From Chara braunii (taxonomy: Eukaryota; Streptophyta; Charophyceae; Charales; Characeae): a DNA stretch of 38,721 nucleotides. This document shows positions 1 to 10,829 of the stretch, one piece after another. The stretch spans positions 419,436 through 458,156 of the forward strand of contig BFEA01000785.1 in NCBI GenBank assembly GCA_003427395.1, given 5' to 3'. The translations under genes and the position numbers were made by a program. Under the pieces are notes generated by a model that worked only from the letters and a program-made list of their open reading frames with translations, was not told the origin of the DNA and ran no database searches. Numbering within the stretch: position 1 is the stretch's first letter; every line of letters begins with the position of its first letter.

Positions 1-1
1 C

Positions 2-2910
2 GCCGCAGGTAGGTCGATTTATTCGGTCTGTGATCTGTTCTCAGGTTATGATGAGGTACCGCTTGACCCTAGAGACAGGCACCTCACGGCTATGCATACG
101 CCATTGGGACTGATACAGATGATGGTTGTCCCTATGGGTTGGACTAATGGGATAGCCGTTTTTCAGAGAGCCATGGTAGCCGTCCTCAAGGACTTAATCC
201 CTGATAAGGTTGAAGTTTTTCTGGATGACTTTCCTATAAAAGGGTCAGGAAATAAGGATGAGGCAGAGGTTGCACCTGGAGTTAGAAGATTCGTCGAGCA
301 ACACCTAACGGATATCAGCGCGGTACTCGAGCAGCTGGACGATGCGAATCTAACAGTCAGCGGAACAAAGAGTCGATGGGCCGTCTCGACTATTAAGATC
401 TTGGGCTTTATCTGTGACGCGAGGGGACGCCGAGCAGATCCGGCGAAGTTAGACAAACTCCTGAACTGACCGTCACCATTACATAGTCCAACCGAGGTCC
501 GACAGTTTCTGGGAGTGGTCGGTTACTGGCGAATATTCATACGAGGGTATGCAGAGAAGGCTGAGCCATTGAGACTACTCCTTCGAAAAACTGAGAAATT
601 CTACTGGGATTCCTCGCAGGAACTCGCTATGCAAAAGCTTAAAGATGAATTTAAGGAGGGAGGACGCGTACTGGGCGTGCCGTACTTTGATGATGAGGCT
701 GGGAGACCCTTCATAGTAGCCACGGATGCTGGGCCTTGTTCGATAGGAGGGTTGCTGTCGCAGAAGGACACTGAAGGGAAAGAAAGACCATTAAGATTTG
801 AGAGTAGGACAGTAAATACGGCGGAGCGAAACTACAGTCAATTCAAGAAGGAAGTATTAACTGTTCTGCGGTGTCTAGACATGTTCAGACATTATATCTA
901 TGGACGGCGGTTCATCTTGAGAGTAGATCGCACCACGGTTGCCTCTGTCCTCCAGAAGGATTTTAGCCTGACAGACCCGACTATTGCACGATGGTTAATA
1001 CGAATTCGGCTATATGATTACACGGTTGAGAGGATATCTGACACTAAAAATGTCGTGGCAGATGAACTTTCGCACATCCCTCTTGAGGCCGAGCGCCCGA
1101 TAGTAGCCGGGGCCCTGACTATGGCAGAGCCAGGACGCACCGAGCGATTTCTGGTTAACCTTTACGAGGGCAAATACCGAATGATCAGGTTACATTTGTC
1201 AGGAAAGGAGAGTCAAGAATCAGATATCCGGAGACAAGCAGCTCAGTACTGCCTTAGAGCTGGCCATCTGTTTCGGAGGCCGGGCGGCTGGGGAATGCCC
1301 GTACGAGTAGTCTGTAACCCTGAGGAGAGACAGACAATAGTTGCGGAGCTTCACGACGGGGTAGTCGGAGGACACAGGGGAGTCAAAGGAACCTACGAAA
1401 AGGTACGCAGGTTGTACTGGTGGGAAGAACAGTATAAGTACGTCGAGAGATACTGTATGACCTGCGAAGAATGCCAAAAGAGAGCTCTTGTGAAATACAA
1501 AGAGTCACTTCATCCATCCTATCCAACCAGACTAGGAGAGAAGGTACACATCGATCTGGTGAAAATGCCGAAAGGGGTCGGCAATATGAACTATGTCGTG
1601 AACATACGAGACGGCTTCACGGGGTTTGTAGACGGTAGGCCTATCAGGAGTAAGACGGCAAAGGAAGTGAAGAAATTCGTTCTAGAGTACTTATCTAGGT
1701 ATGGTTGTGTCAGCAAGATAGTGATGGACAGAGGGGCANAATTCCTAGCTGACGAGGTTCAGAGTGTGTTCAAGAGAGCTGGGGCGAGAGTTTCGATAGC
1801 TACTGCCTACCACCCGCAGTCGAACTCCCCAGTAGAGAAAGGGCACCAGACCCTGATAGCGTCGCTATCCAAGTGGTGCAGAGGTAAGGACAGTGATTGG
1901 CCACGATATTTTCGATACGCAATTTGGGCGGACAACGTCACGCTCCGGGCTAGCACGGGATACCCTCCATACACCTTATGGTTTGGGCGGCATTGTCCCC
2001 TTCCCATAGAGTTTCACGTCGACAGCTGGACAACCGTCGACTGGGCGGAGGAGATGTCCAGAGAGGAACTCATAGCTGCACGAACAAGACAGATAGCCTA
2101 CGGTTTGGAAGATAACCTCATGACAGCGACAGATCGTCTGGCAGTGGAAAGGGACAAGGGTAAAAAGAGATGGGATAAGAACGTGCGGATCAGGAAGGAG
2201 AGGGTGAGTGTAGGAGATATGGTCCTTCTCTACGATGCAGCGCTGGAAAGAACCTAGACCGGAAAACTCGCCAACAGATGGATGGGACCTTACATAGTGG
2301 TTAAGGCACTCGACTGGGGTGCATATATGATAGCAGAATCAGACGGATCCAAGTGGAAGGACCCAGTGGCGGGTGCTAGGTTAAAGTTGTTTAGGCCCAG
2401 GCCCGCGCCCGCCTTATCACTGCCCAGCCCGAAAGGGAAAGGAAAAGCCATAATGGAGGATGGAGCCCCCTTGAGGCGATTCGAGGCAGGGGAGAGTTCC
2501 AAGAAAAGGAAAAGAATAGAGAAGAGAAAGGTCATAGGGTTAGCTTTAGGAAGAGAGAAGAGATGGATATTCGTGCTCAAGCGAGCTAGACGGAGAGTTC
2601 GCGTTAGACCCTTCTCGGGGCAAAGACAGAAGAAAAAGAGGATCGTGCAGGGGCCAAAAACCAGAACAAACAGGAGAGACAAGAAGCATCTTCTTAGCCC
2701 CAGGACTCATAACAAACTGAAACATAAGATAATTGAACGCCGACGAGGGCGTCCTTTACGGACCATCACCCTGAAGCTCGTCCGCATCGTCTGACGTCAG
2801 TTGCTAGGGCTCGACGGGGGCGTCGAGAAGAGGTCCGGGCTAGCCGTCGGGCGGCCACAGGCAGTGGGCCACCCTACGTCAGCGGTGTTGACTCTTCGAC
2901 TCGATGACTA
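2..2910 (+). pseudogene. pol: Ty3/Gypsy pol, 3' part (RT-RNase H-integrase-GPY/F), with in-frame stops
   Basis: This is the C-terminal half of a Gypsy polyprotein, cut by the left window edge. One frame is kept throughout. Reverse transcriptase shows DLFSGYD near base 40 and a catalytic FLDD at 218-229. RNase H acidic residues are at 725 (ATDAG), 851 (Glu), 926 (RVDR) and 1061 (VVADE). The integrase zinc finger has His at 1352 and 1373 and Cys at 1454 and 1463. The catalytic core has Asp 1553, Asp 1727 and Glu 1835, an exact DX35E spacing. A GPY/F module (RWMGPY) lies at 2276-2293 and is followed by a Lys/Arg-rich tail with no chromodomain visible. Stops interrupt the frame at 467-469 (TGA), 2255-2257 (TAG) and 2792-2794 (TGA). 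Translation could otherwise end at 2908-2910. No frameshift was seen, so decay looks recent. One base (1739) is ambiguous. Confidence 0.93.
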
Positions 2911-4426
2911 GACCGTATTTTGACGGTACTCTTGTTTGACCTGACGGGGAAAATCAGGGGTACCCAGAGCACCCCCAATTTTGGGTGTGCTGACCACTGA
3001 GAGTAACCCTCAAATTAACGAGGGGAGTTACNACTTCTACCACACTGTGCCCCACCTCTTTTTCGCTTGTTCNGAGTCTATTCCCGAAGCAGCTAGCCGC
3101 GGGATGGGAATACGGGAGTAAGCCTTGCCACGGCCCTTTTATCTTGCATTATTGGTGCGGGAATGATACCTCGAATTTCCTTAATCTTAATATCGAAATT
3201 AAAAATGGAAGAAAAGTTGAAAACAATAGATGGGAAGAGAAAACGGTTTCCTTATTCTATTAAATTTCCTCGGTATTTAATTTTAACGGGGTCGCCCTGC
3301 TTAGTCATTATTTCCGATAATAGAATTAAGAAGGAAGAAAATAATTAAAAATAATAAAAGAGAGGACAACGAATGATTGTTTATTATTTGATCAATTTTA
3401 ACGACGTTTATTTGTGATGATTTTAACTAGGAATTATTCATTCATCATGATTTCATCTGTTTGTACGGACTTCCGATAATTATAAATTCACGTGTAATTT
3501 TTNCCCGATTNAACTGATTATTACTTTAGTTATAACTCGGGTGTAATTCTCGAGCNCTGAGCGGTACCAGTTTCGGGGTTGCTATAACATGGTCGGATGG
3601 CTGNGGCTATCGATTCCATTTTGGGACGGGTCACGCNACATTATTATCTTGGTACGGTACACTGGTTCNGTATGGTCACGACACTTTTGCTGCACTTTAC
3701 GGCGTCCGGCGTTGGGCTGGTATGGTAACGGGACTGGCGAATGCCGCTCTAGCCAGCTATGCCNTTTTGGTACGGTAATTGTGACTTGTTGGTTCGGTAC
3801 AGGGATGACACCGGGGCAGCGTACTGCAGCCTGCTCCTAATTCTTATGGCTCGGTAACTGGTANGGTACTAAGCGGAGCTGCAACTCGACCTATTCATTT
3901 CTTCTCTTCGGGCCCAGCGCTGGTGACACTCATGGCGGTCTGGTATTATCATATTCGGTCCGGTCCAAAACTGGTACGGTTCAACTATCTTCGGCACTGC
4001 TGCTCGCTGCGAGTTGGTATCATTAACATTGGTGCTACGGCCTGGTACCTGGGTCCTGCTACTGGGCCTGTGGGCCTGAGACATGCCACCGTTCCATTAG
4101 AGACTGGGTGGCCTGTGTGGGATAAAGGACAGACCAACTAAAGGATTGGGACATTCAGGTGGGGGCAGTCTCTCGCGGCATGCAAGGTGTACCCCGCCCA
4201 CGTCGCAGATACGAACGAAGTCAACGGGCATCTGGATATGGAGACGGGGGGAGCTTTTCCGAAGCATGCACGGTGTACACAGCCCACCGCTGCCAACGCT
4301 GGTTGAAGTCAACAGACACGGACAGTGAACGGCGACGAGCGCAGCGAACGTACCTGTTCGCGAAGCGCGGTCGTTCCCTGCTGCTCACGGTCAACGGTAG
4401 CTGTGGCGGCAGTGTGTGTGTGTGTG

Positions 4427-4437
4427 TGAAAGAGAGC

Positions 4438-4468
<31 letters not shown>

Positions 4469-4720
4469 AGCCAAAGAGACTGTGTGTGCGAGAGAGGGAG
4501 AGGGAGAGGAAGAGGCTGTGCATGTGAGAGAGAGAGAGAGAGAGAGTGAGAGAGAGGGATCGTGCAGTGTGAGAGAGAGGGACTGTGCAGTGTGAGAGGA
4601 AGAGATTGTGCAGTGTGTGAGGGAGAGAGTCAGCGAGAGAGAGAGATTGCGCTGTGAGATAGAGAGACTGCGCGGTGAGAAAGAGAGAGAGTGCGCATAT
4701 TGAGAGGGAGGGGGTGTGCT
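4427..4720. repeat. GT/GA microsatellite zone, left arm
   Basis: A short GT run is followed by long imperfect GA tracts broken by recurring words such as GTGCAGTGTGAGAG. The mirror-image CT tract lies at about 6405-6698. Long Ser/Leu-rich or Arg/Glu-rich open frames here simply translate the dinucleotide repeat. Confidence 0.85.
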
Positions 4721-4884
4721 GAATGAGAGACGAAGAATACTCTACTTCAGGGAGAGGAAGGGCGCTGAGAGTGAGTGAGTGGGTGCTCTGATTGAAAGAG
4801 ANTGGNCANGTTGTGAGTCTACCAAAGAGAGACACTGAGAGACAGGATCTAGTCTCTCTCCAAAAGAGGGAGCAGCCACCTGTC

Positions 4885-5172
4885 GATGAGACCTGCTTCA
4901 AGTTCTTACNGCAGTTGAAGAGANCAGCNTCAAGCACTCACCNCTGCTGATGCGACCAGCTTNAGAAGCACTACCGCTGCTGATGAGACCAGCGNNGGGC
5001 ACTTTAATGAGACCANCTTCAAGTTCTTACCGCTGTTGATGAGGCCANCGTCAAGCACTCACNGCTNCTGATGAGACCAGCGTCACGCACTTACCGCTGT
5101 TAATGGGACCAGCTTCAGCCTCTTACCCCTGTTGATGAGGCCTGCAACAGCCTCTTACAACTGTTGATGGGT
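4885..5172. repeat. ~32-base minisatellite, left arm
   Basis: About nine degenerate copies of a unit built on TGATGAGACCAGC, then TCAAGCACT and TTACCGCTGT, spaced about 30-35 bases apart. Many ambiguous bases fall here, as expected where short reads from near-identical units were collapsed. The mirrored copies are at 5953-6240. Confidence 0.75.
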
Positions 5173-5256
5173 CCTGCTAAATGGATGGGGGAACCTGGCC
5201 TCAAGTGAACAGTCTTCAGCTCGAACCCCACCATGGCTGCGTAAGAAGTTTGAATC

Positions 5257-5868
5257 ATCTGCATGAACAACGGTTGTTGCTATTCAATCAAGATGTGCAT
5301 TTCCTTCAAAATAATAATAATAATAATAAATTAAAAAATAATAAAGGGAGTCAGATCTTATAAAGAGAGAGAGACACTGCGGAGAGATAGAGAGACAGAG
5401 ACTACAGAGAGATAGAGGGAGAGAGAGAAAGAGAGAGAGAGTAATCAAGCACGAAGTGGGGGAGAGCTGAGTGGGTGAGGGAAAGACTGAACAGTGAAAT
5501 CTTCTTCCCACTCTCTTATCTGGATCTGTGGGATTAGGAGGGATCAACCAATGAACAACAGAGAGTGTCGTCCCCACTGGAGAACCTTTCTGACCAACGA
5601 GTAAGGTTGGACTAGTTTTTTAGCATGCCATTATGACATGATGATGAGGCATCGACCAGCTTCCTCCATTGCCAGCTCATATTGCAGATCAGACCGCATA
5701 CCCCCAAGGGGGACTTGAAGACGCAGGTTCTGACCGCACGGATTTCGATTCCGTGTCCAAACAGACATAACGCCAGAAGAACATAGAAGGAGGGAAAGAG
5801 GGGGAGACTGTGCACGCCCAAAGAGAGAAAGACTGCAGTTAGAGAGGAAGACTGCAGAGAGGGAGAGA
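5257..5868. other. Spacer of the large palindrome
   Basis: This 612-base non-palindromic centre holds an AAT microsatellite (about 5311-5330), GA-rich sequence (5360-5440) and otherwise unremarkable DNA. No gene is supported. If the palindrome is genuine, this is the DNA between two tail-to-tail retroelements. Confidence 0.6.
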
Positions 5869-6656
5869 GATTCAGACTTCTTACGCAGCCATGGTGGCGT
5901 TCGAGCTGAAGACTGTTCACTTGAGGCCAGGTTCCCCCATTCATTTGGAAGGACCCATCAACAGTTGTAAGAGGCTGTTGCAGGCCTCATCAACAGGGGT
6001 AAGAGGCTGAAGTTGGTCCCATTAACAGCGGTAAGTGCGTGACGCTGGTCTCATCAGCAGCGGTGAGTGCTTGACGTTGGCCTCATCAACAGCGGTAAGA
6101 ACTTGAAGCTGGTCTCATTAAAGTGCCCAGCGCTGGTCTCATCAGCAGCGGTAGTGCTTCTGAAGCTGGTCGCATCAGCAGTGGTGAGTGCTTGACGCTG
6201 ATCTCTTCAACTGCAGTAAGAACTTGAAGCAGGTCTCATCGACAGGTGGCTGCTCCCTCCTTTGGAGAGAGACCAGATCCTATCTCTCAGTGTCTCTCTT
6301 TGGTAGACTCACAACGTGGCCATTCTCTTTCAATCAGAGCACCCACTCACTCACTCTCAGCGCCCTTCCTCTCCCTGAAGTAGAGTATTCTTCGTCTCTC
6401 ATTCAGCACACCCCCTCCCTCTCAATCTGNGCACTCTCTCTCTTTCTCACCGCGCAGTCTCTCTATCTCACAGCGCAATCTCTCTCTCTCGCTGACTCTC
6501 TCCCTCACACACTGCACAATCTCTTCCTCTCACACTGCACAGTCCCTCTCTCTCACACTGCACGATCCCTCTCTCTCACTCTCTCTCTCTCTCTCTCTCA
6601 CATGCACAGCCTCTTCCTCTCCCTCTCCCTCTCTCGCACACACAGTCTCTTTGGCT

Positions 6657-6687
<31 letters not shown>

Positions 6688-8279
6688 GCTCTCTTTCACA
6701 CACACACACACACTGCCGCCACAGCTACCGTTGACCGTGAGCAGCAGGGAACGACCGCGCTTCGCGAACAGGTACGTTCGCTGCGCTCGTCGCCGTTCAC
6801 TGTCCGTGTCTGTTGACTTCAACCAGCGTTGGCAGCGGTGGGCTGTGTACACCGTGCATGCTTCGGAAAAGCTCCCCCCGTCTCCATATCCAGATGCCCG
6901 TTGACTTCGTCCGTATCTGCGACGTGGGCGGGGTACACCTTGCATGCCGCAAGAGACTGCCCCCACCTGAATGTCCCAATCCTTTAGCTGGTCTGTCCTT
7001 TATCCCACACAGGCCACCCAGTCTCTAATGGAACGGTGGCATGTCTCAGGCCCACAGGCCCAGTAGCAGGACCCAGGTACCAGGCCGTAGCACCAATGTT
7101 AATGATACCAACTCGCAGCGAGCAGCAGTGCCGAAGATAGCTTAACCGTACCAGTTTTGGACCGGACCGAATATGATAATACCAGACCGCCATGAGTGTC
7201 ACCAGCGCTGGGCCCGAAGAGAAGAAATGAATAGGTCGAGTTGCAGCTCCGCTTAGTACCNTACCAGTTACCGAGCCATAAGAATTAGGAGCAGGCTGCA
7301 GTACGCTGCCCCGGTGTCATCCCTGTACCGAACCAACAAGTCACAATTACCGTACCAAAANGGCATAGCTGGCTAGAGCGGCATTCGCCAGTCCCGTTAC
7401 CATACCAGCCCAACGCCGGACGCCGTAAAGTGCAGCAAAAGTGTCGTGACCATACNGAACCAGTGTACCGTACCAAGATAATAATGTNGCGTGACCCGTC
7501 CCAAAATGGAATCGATAGCCNCAGCCATCCGACCATGTTATAGCAACCCCGAAACTGGTACCGCTCAGNGCTCGAGAATTACACCCGAGTTATAACTAAA
7601 GTAATAATCAGTTNAATCGGGNAAAAATTACACGTGAATTTATAATTATCGGAAGTCCGTACAAACAGATGAAATCATGATGAATGAATAATTCCTAGTT
7701 AAAATCATCACAAATAAACGTCGTTAAAATTGATCAAATAATAAACAATCATTCGTTCTCCTCTCTTTTATTATTTTTAATTATTTTCTTCCTTCTTAAT
7801 TCTATTATCGGAAATAATGACTAAGCAGGGCGACCCCGTTAAAATTAAATACCGAGGAAATTTAATAGAATAAGGAAACCGTTTTCTCTTCCCATCTATT
7901 GTTTTCAACTTTTCTTCCATTTTTAATTTCGATATTAAGATTAAGGAAATTCGAGGTATCATTCCCGCACCAATAATGCAAGATAAAAGGGCCGTGGCAA
8001 GGCTTACTCCCGTATTCCCATCCCGCGGCTAGCTGCTTCGGGAATAGACTCNGAACAAGCGAAAAAGAGGTGGGGCACAGTGTGGTAGAAGNNGTAACTC
8101 CCCTCGTTAATTTGAGGGTTACTCTCAGTGGTCAGCACACCCAAAATTGGGGGTGCTCTGGGTACCCCTGATTTTCCCCGTCAGGTCAAACAAGAGTACC
8201 GTCAAAATACGGTCTAGTCATCGGGTCGAAAACTGAACACCGCTGACGTAGGGTGGCCCACTGCCTGTGGCTGCCCGAC
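5869..8279 (-). repeat. Right arm of large palindrome; Gypsy 3' end and probable LTR on minus strand
   Basis: Reverse-complement partner of 2846-5256. Near its right end the minus strand encodes the same polyprotein tail (PQAVGHPTSAV), ending at about 8214, so this is the 3' end of the minus-strand Gypsy copy. Ambiguous bases at 7261, 7361, 7456, 7488, 7521, 7569, 7614, 7622, 8052 and 8093 mirror those of the left arm exactly. The CT tract (6405-6698) and minisatellite (5953-6240) mirror the left arm. Confidence 0.85.
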
Positions 8280-9436
8280 AACGATATCAATTCCGAGTCC
8301 AGTTTCGGGGCGCCCAGGGGGTTCCAAAGAATTGGCCTCCGCCCCTAAGCGTAGCAATCGTATCTCTTTTGCAGGTGGCAAAAGAGATCGCAGGGGGCTC
8401 GTAATGTCGCAGAAGTGTCTCTTGTCGTTGTATCGCGCAAGGAGAGGGGAGACACCTTCGTACAGGGTTCGAGGAGGTTCCAAAGAATCGACCATCCTCG
8501 ATATCTGTACGAGAGGTTATCCCAGAATCATCGCTTGAGTCCTTTGCAGGTTTCGATTGGTCAGGTTCAACGGCTTAGCATTCGCTTGTTGCGCAGGGTA
8601 ACAGATGCGCTATCGCTTCAGCTCCAGAATTACCGCATCATCCTCGTCACTGCTGTCCACATCTTTCGATGATTGCTCATCATTCGCGCAGTTTTCCCAG
8701 GTGATCACTCGGAGAGTCCCCACCATTACCTTAGAAACTTGCGAGGCTATATTAGCAGTACAAAGGGTCAGCCTCATAGGTATGGCGGAGGGTTTTCTTC
8801 CCGTATTTCGGAGGATAATCGATCGTCTTTCGAAGTCCAAGTTGGCTTGCAGAGCCATGAGAGCAGGTAAACCCAAAAGAACATGATAAGTGGTGACATC
8901 TAACACTATCATACCTAATCGAAACGCAACATTGGTCATTCGTCCCACTGTTTTGATCTTTTCCTCATCTGCTGAGACGAGCTGATCATAATCAGATTTT
9001 TCTTTCTTCCTGCTCTTTCGACTACTCGTAGTGAGATAGCCAAGACAGCTGCTCCGGAATCAATAATGGCGTTGTATGGGAGTCCCCATACTTCGATATC
9101 ACATTTGGCGGATTTCCATGGAATCGCTTTAATCCACAGGAAGTGATCATATTTCTTGATTAATCCCAAACGTATGGGGTCCGAAGCACCAACAGCGTGT
9201 TCATCTGGCGGCGGGTTTTTCGTTTTTCTGTTTGTTGTTCGAGCGAGGGCGGACCGTTTCCGGTTTGCCTTGCAATGTTGCAACTTCCGTTCATTGGCTT
9301 GTTTTAATATCGAAAGTAGTTGACCAATCGGAAGAGGAATCCGATGATCTAACGCCGTACAATGTTCAAGACGTCGATTTCCCCGGTGACGAAGGTGGGT
9401 CCTCTCGACTTCATTTCTCCTGGAGAAGGTCGCCAC
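8214..9436 (-). pseudogene. pro: Gypsy protease region fused by deletion to the polyprotein tail
   Basis: This is the minus-strand retropepsin region of a second Gypsy copy. The aspartic protease signature DSGA is at 9050-9061, within AIIDSGAAVLAIS. The typical later protease strand (HVLLGLPALMALQ) lies in another frame near 8865-8900, so a frameshift separates them at about 8940-9000. Further stops occur between 8610 and 8495. The reading then runs directly into the polyprotein tail at 8279, so RT, RNase H and integrase are missing. It is not functional. Confidence 0.85.
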
Positions 9437-9673
9437 TCCGCAACTTCCCTCTGTGCTGGGGTGGGTCTGATCGTTCCAATCATGCCCAATCCCGGGTAAC
9501 CACGCGTGATGTACTGGTCCAACAGAATGAGCTCGGCGACTTCTTTCGTCGTAGCTAACGCGCTGCCCCCTCCTTATATTTCTTCCATTAATGCTCCTAC
9601 TCGTCCCGGCCCGTTAGCGATCGGGGCTGCTGCTACCGATGCGGCTCCGATCCATGGTTGCGGGGGTCAATGA

Positions 9674-10670
9674 GGGCAGTCCTGGGCTATATGCCCTGGT
9701 TGGTGACACATGTAACAGACGTTCAAATTACCAGCGACCCTCCGAGAGCAGGTGCTGCGGCCAGCCCGTGTTGAATCGGGGCGACACGTACTGCTATCGG
9801 TCGCATCGACCTCATCATCGCCTCTATCCGAGCAGTGTGTTCCCATTGTTCCGTCTTGCTTTCCTGGATCAGATTGACCAGTGTTTTGGTCAGTTCCAAT
9901 AAGACGGTTGATTCATTCGGTCGTGCGAGACTTTCGATTGGAGGTGGGGAGCGTCGTCATCACGGGAACTGGCGTTCCAATAATCACACTCGGGGCTGGT
10001 TGCTTGGGGCTAATCTACTTCAAGTTGGTGACAGGGCCAGACACAAATCCCATGTTTTCAAACTTATTCTGTAGCGCGGCCAACTCGGCTTTAGCTCTCG
10101 CTAGTTCGGACGAGTCTCTTTCCCTAGGACGTTTCAACTCTTCTACGGCCGCCATGATCTGTTGCAGCGTGTGATTGATGGGGGATAACTGTTTTCGCAG
10201 TTTCGCCCTTATCGTTCTGCTGCAAAGTCCATCAATAAACAAATCTTTACCTACCTGTTCGTCTCGTTCGGTACAAACATTCGGTAAAATCGATTTCGTT
10301 ACTCAGTGACAGACTCGAGGGGTTTCTGGACTCGATCTTTAATCATAAAGAGGACCTGTTCCGGATGGATATAATCGAATCGGTTTAGAAAGTCTCGCCC
10401 GAATGTTGGGAGATCAACCCATACATAGGTGTTGAACCAATGATGATCATATCCCCCTAATCGAGAGGGAATGTGTACTTGTGCCTCGTTGTCATCGTAC
10501 TGCTGAGCTCCGAGCGTGGCCAGCCATGCTCCAACAAGGTGGTGGGCGGGATCGAATAGATAGAGATTGGGTGGGGCCATGGGTGCCCGCGCTCATGGTA
10601 CGTGTTGATTCGGATTTAGCTGTTGGTTGGGGTTCTGTTGTGGATTTGGATTTTGTTGATTAGCGTCCAT
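9674..10670 (-). pseudogene. gag: Gypsy gag with zinc knuckle, frameshifted
   Basis: The start ATG at 10668-10670 opens a Gln/Asn/Pro-rich N terminus. A TGA at 10593-10595 breaks the frame, which then continues through a capsid-like stretch (10580-10299: LVGAWLATL, LPTFGRDFLNRF). A second frame at 10242-10015 carries FIDGL and a Lys/Glu-rich helix likely to form a coiled coil. A third frame holds a perfect CX2CX4HX4C zinc knuckle at 9676-9717, followed directly by a stop. Gag would form the virus-like particle of the retrotransposon. The primer-binding site lies about 150 bases upstream, as expected. Confidence 0.85.
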
Positions 10671-10816
10671 GTTAGCCACCCGTCGAGCCGCAGACTGGCT
10701 TCTTGTAATGACGGGATCGCGTCGATGCGCGTTCCGCGGTCGAGGTCGCCCTCTCTTAGCCAGATCGCTTCGATCTCAGTTATCGCCCTATGAATCGTAT
10801 AACCCCGCCACGTGTC

Positions 10817-10829
10817 GGCTCCGATACCA
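10817..10829 (-). promoter_or_regulatory. Primer-binding site, initiator tRNA-Met type
   Basis: On the minus strand TGGTATCGGAGCC differs by one base from TGGTATCAGAGCC, the complement of the 3' end of plant initiator tRNA-Met. It lies upstream of the gag start, the standard place for priming minus-strand DNA synthesis. It predicts that a 5' LTR ends near 10835. Confidence 0.7.

Larger units (their letters stand above)
2846..5256 (+). repeat. Left arm of large palindrome; Gypsy 3' end and probable LTR
   Basis: This 2411-base arm matches the reverse complement of 5869-8279 at mirrored positions (x maps to 11125-x), apparently without indels and with few substitutions. The first 65 bases are the end of the pol frame, so it holds the 3' end of the Gypsy element. 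The rest (about 2911 onward) is probably 3' untranslated sequence plus LTR, since it follows pol and a purine-rich stretch near 2942-2955. I could not fix TG...CA ends. It contains an AT-rich block (3160-3560), a zone rich in GGTACGG-like words (3560-4070), a GA microsatellite zone (4430-4720) and a minisatellite (4885-5172). Open frames here are repeat translations, not genes. Confidence 0.85.

Noticed and set aside
4221-4937. 238-residue Ser/Leu/Thr-rich open frame on the minus strand, with a twin at 6188-6904
   Set aside because: It translates the CT/GA microsatellite of the palindrome arms. The twin exists only because the arms are inverted copies.
4885-5172. CRISPR-like regular repeats
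   Set aside because: Units are contiguous and degenerate without unique spacers, in eukaryotic retroelement DNA. This is a minisatellite.
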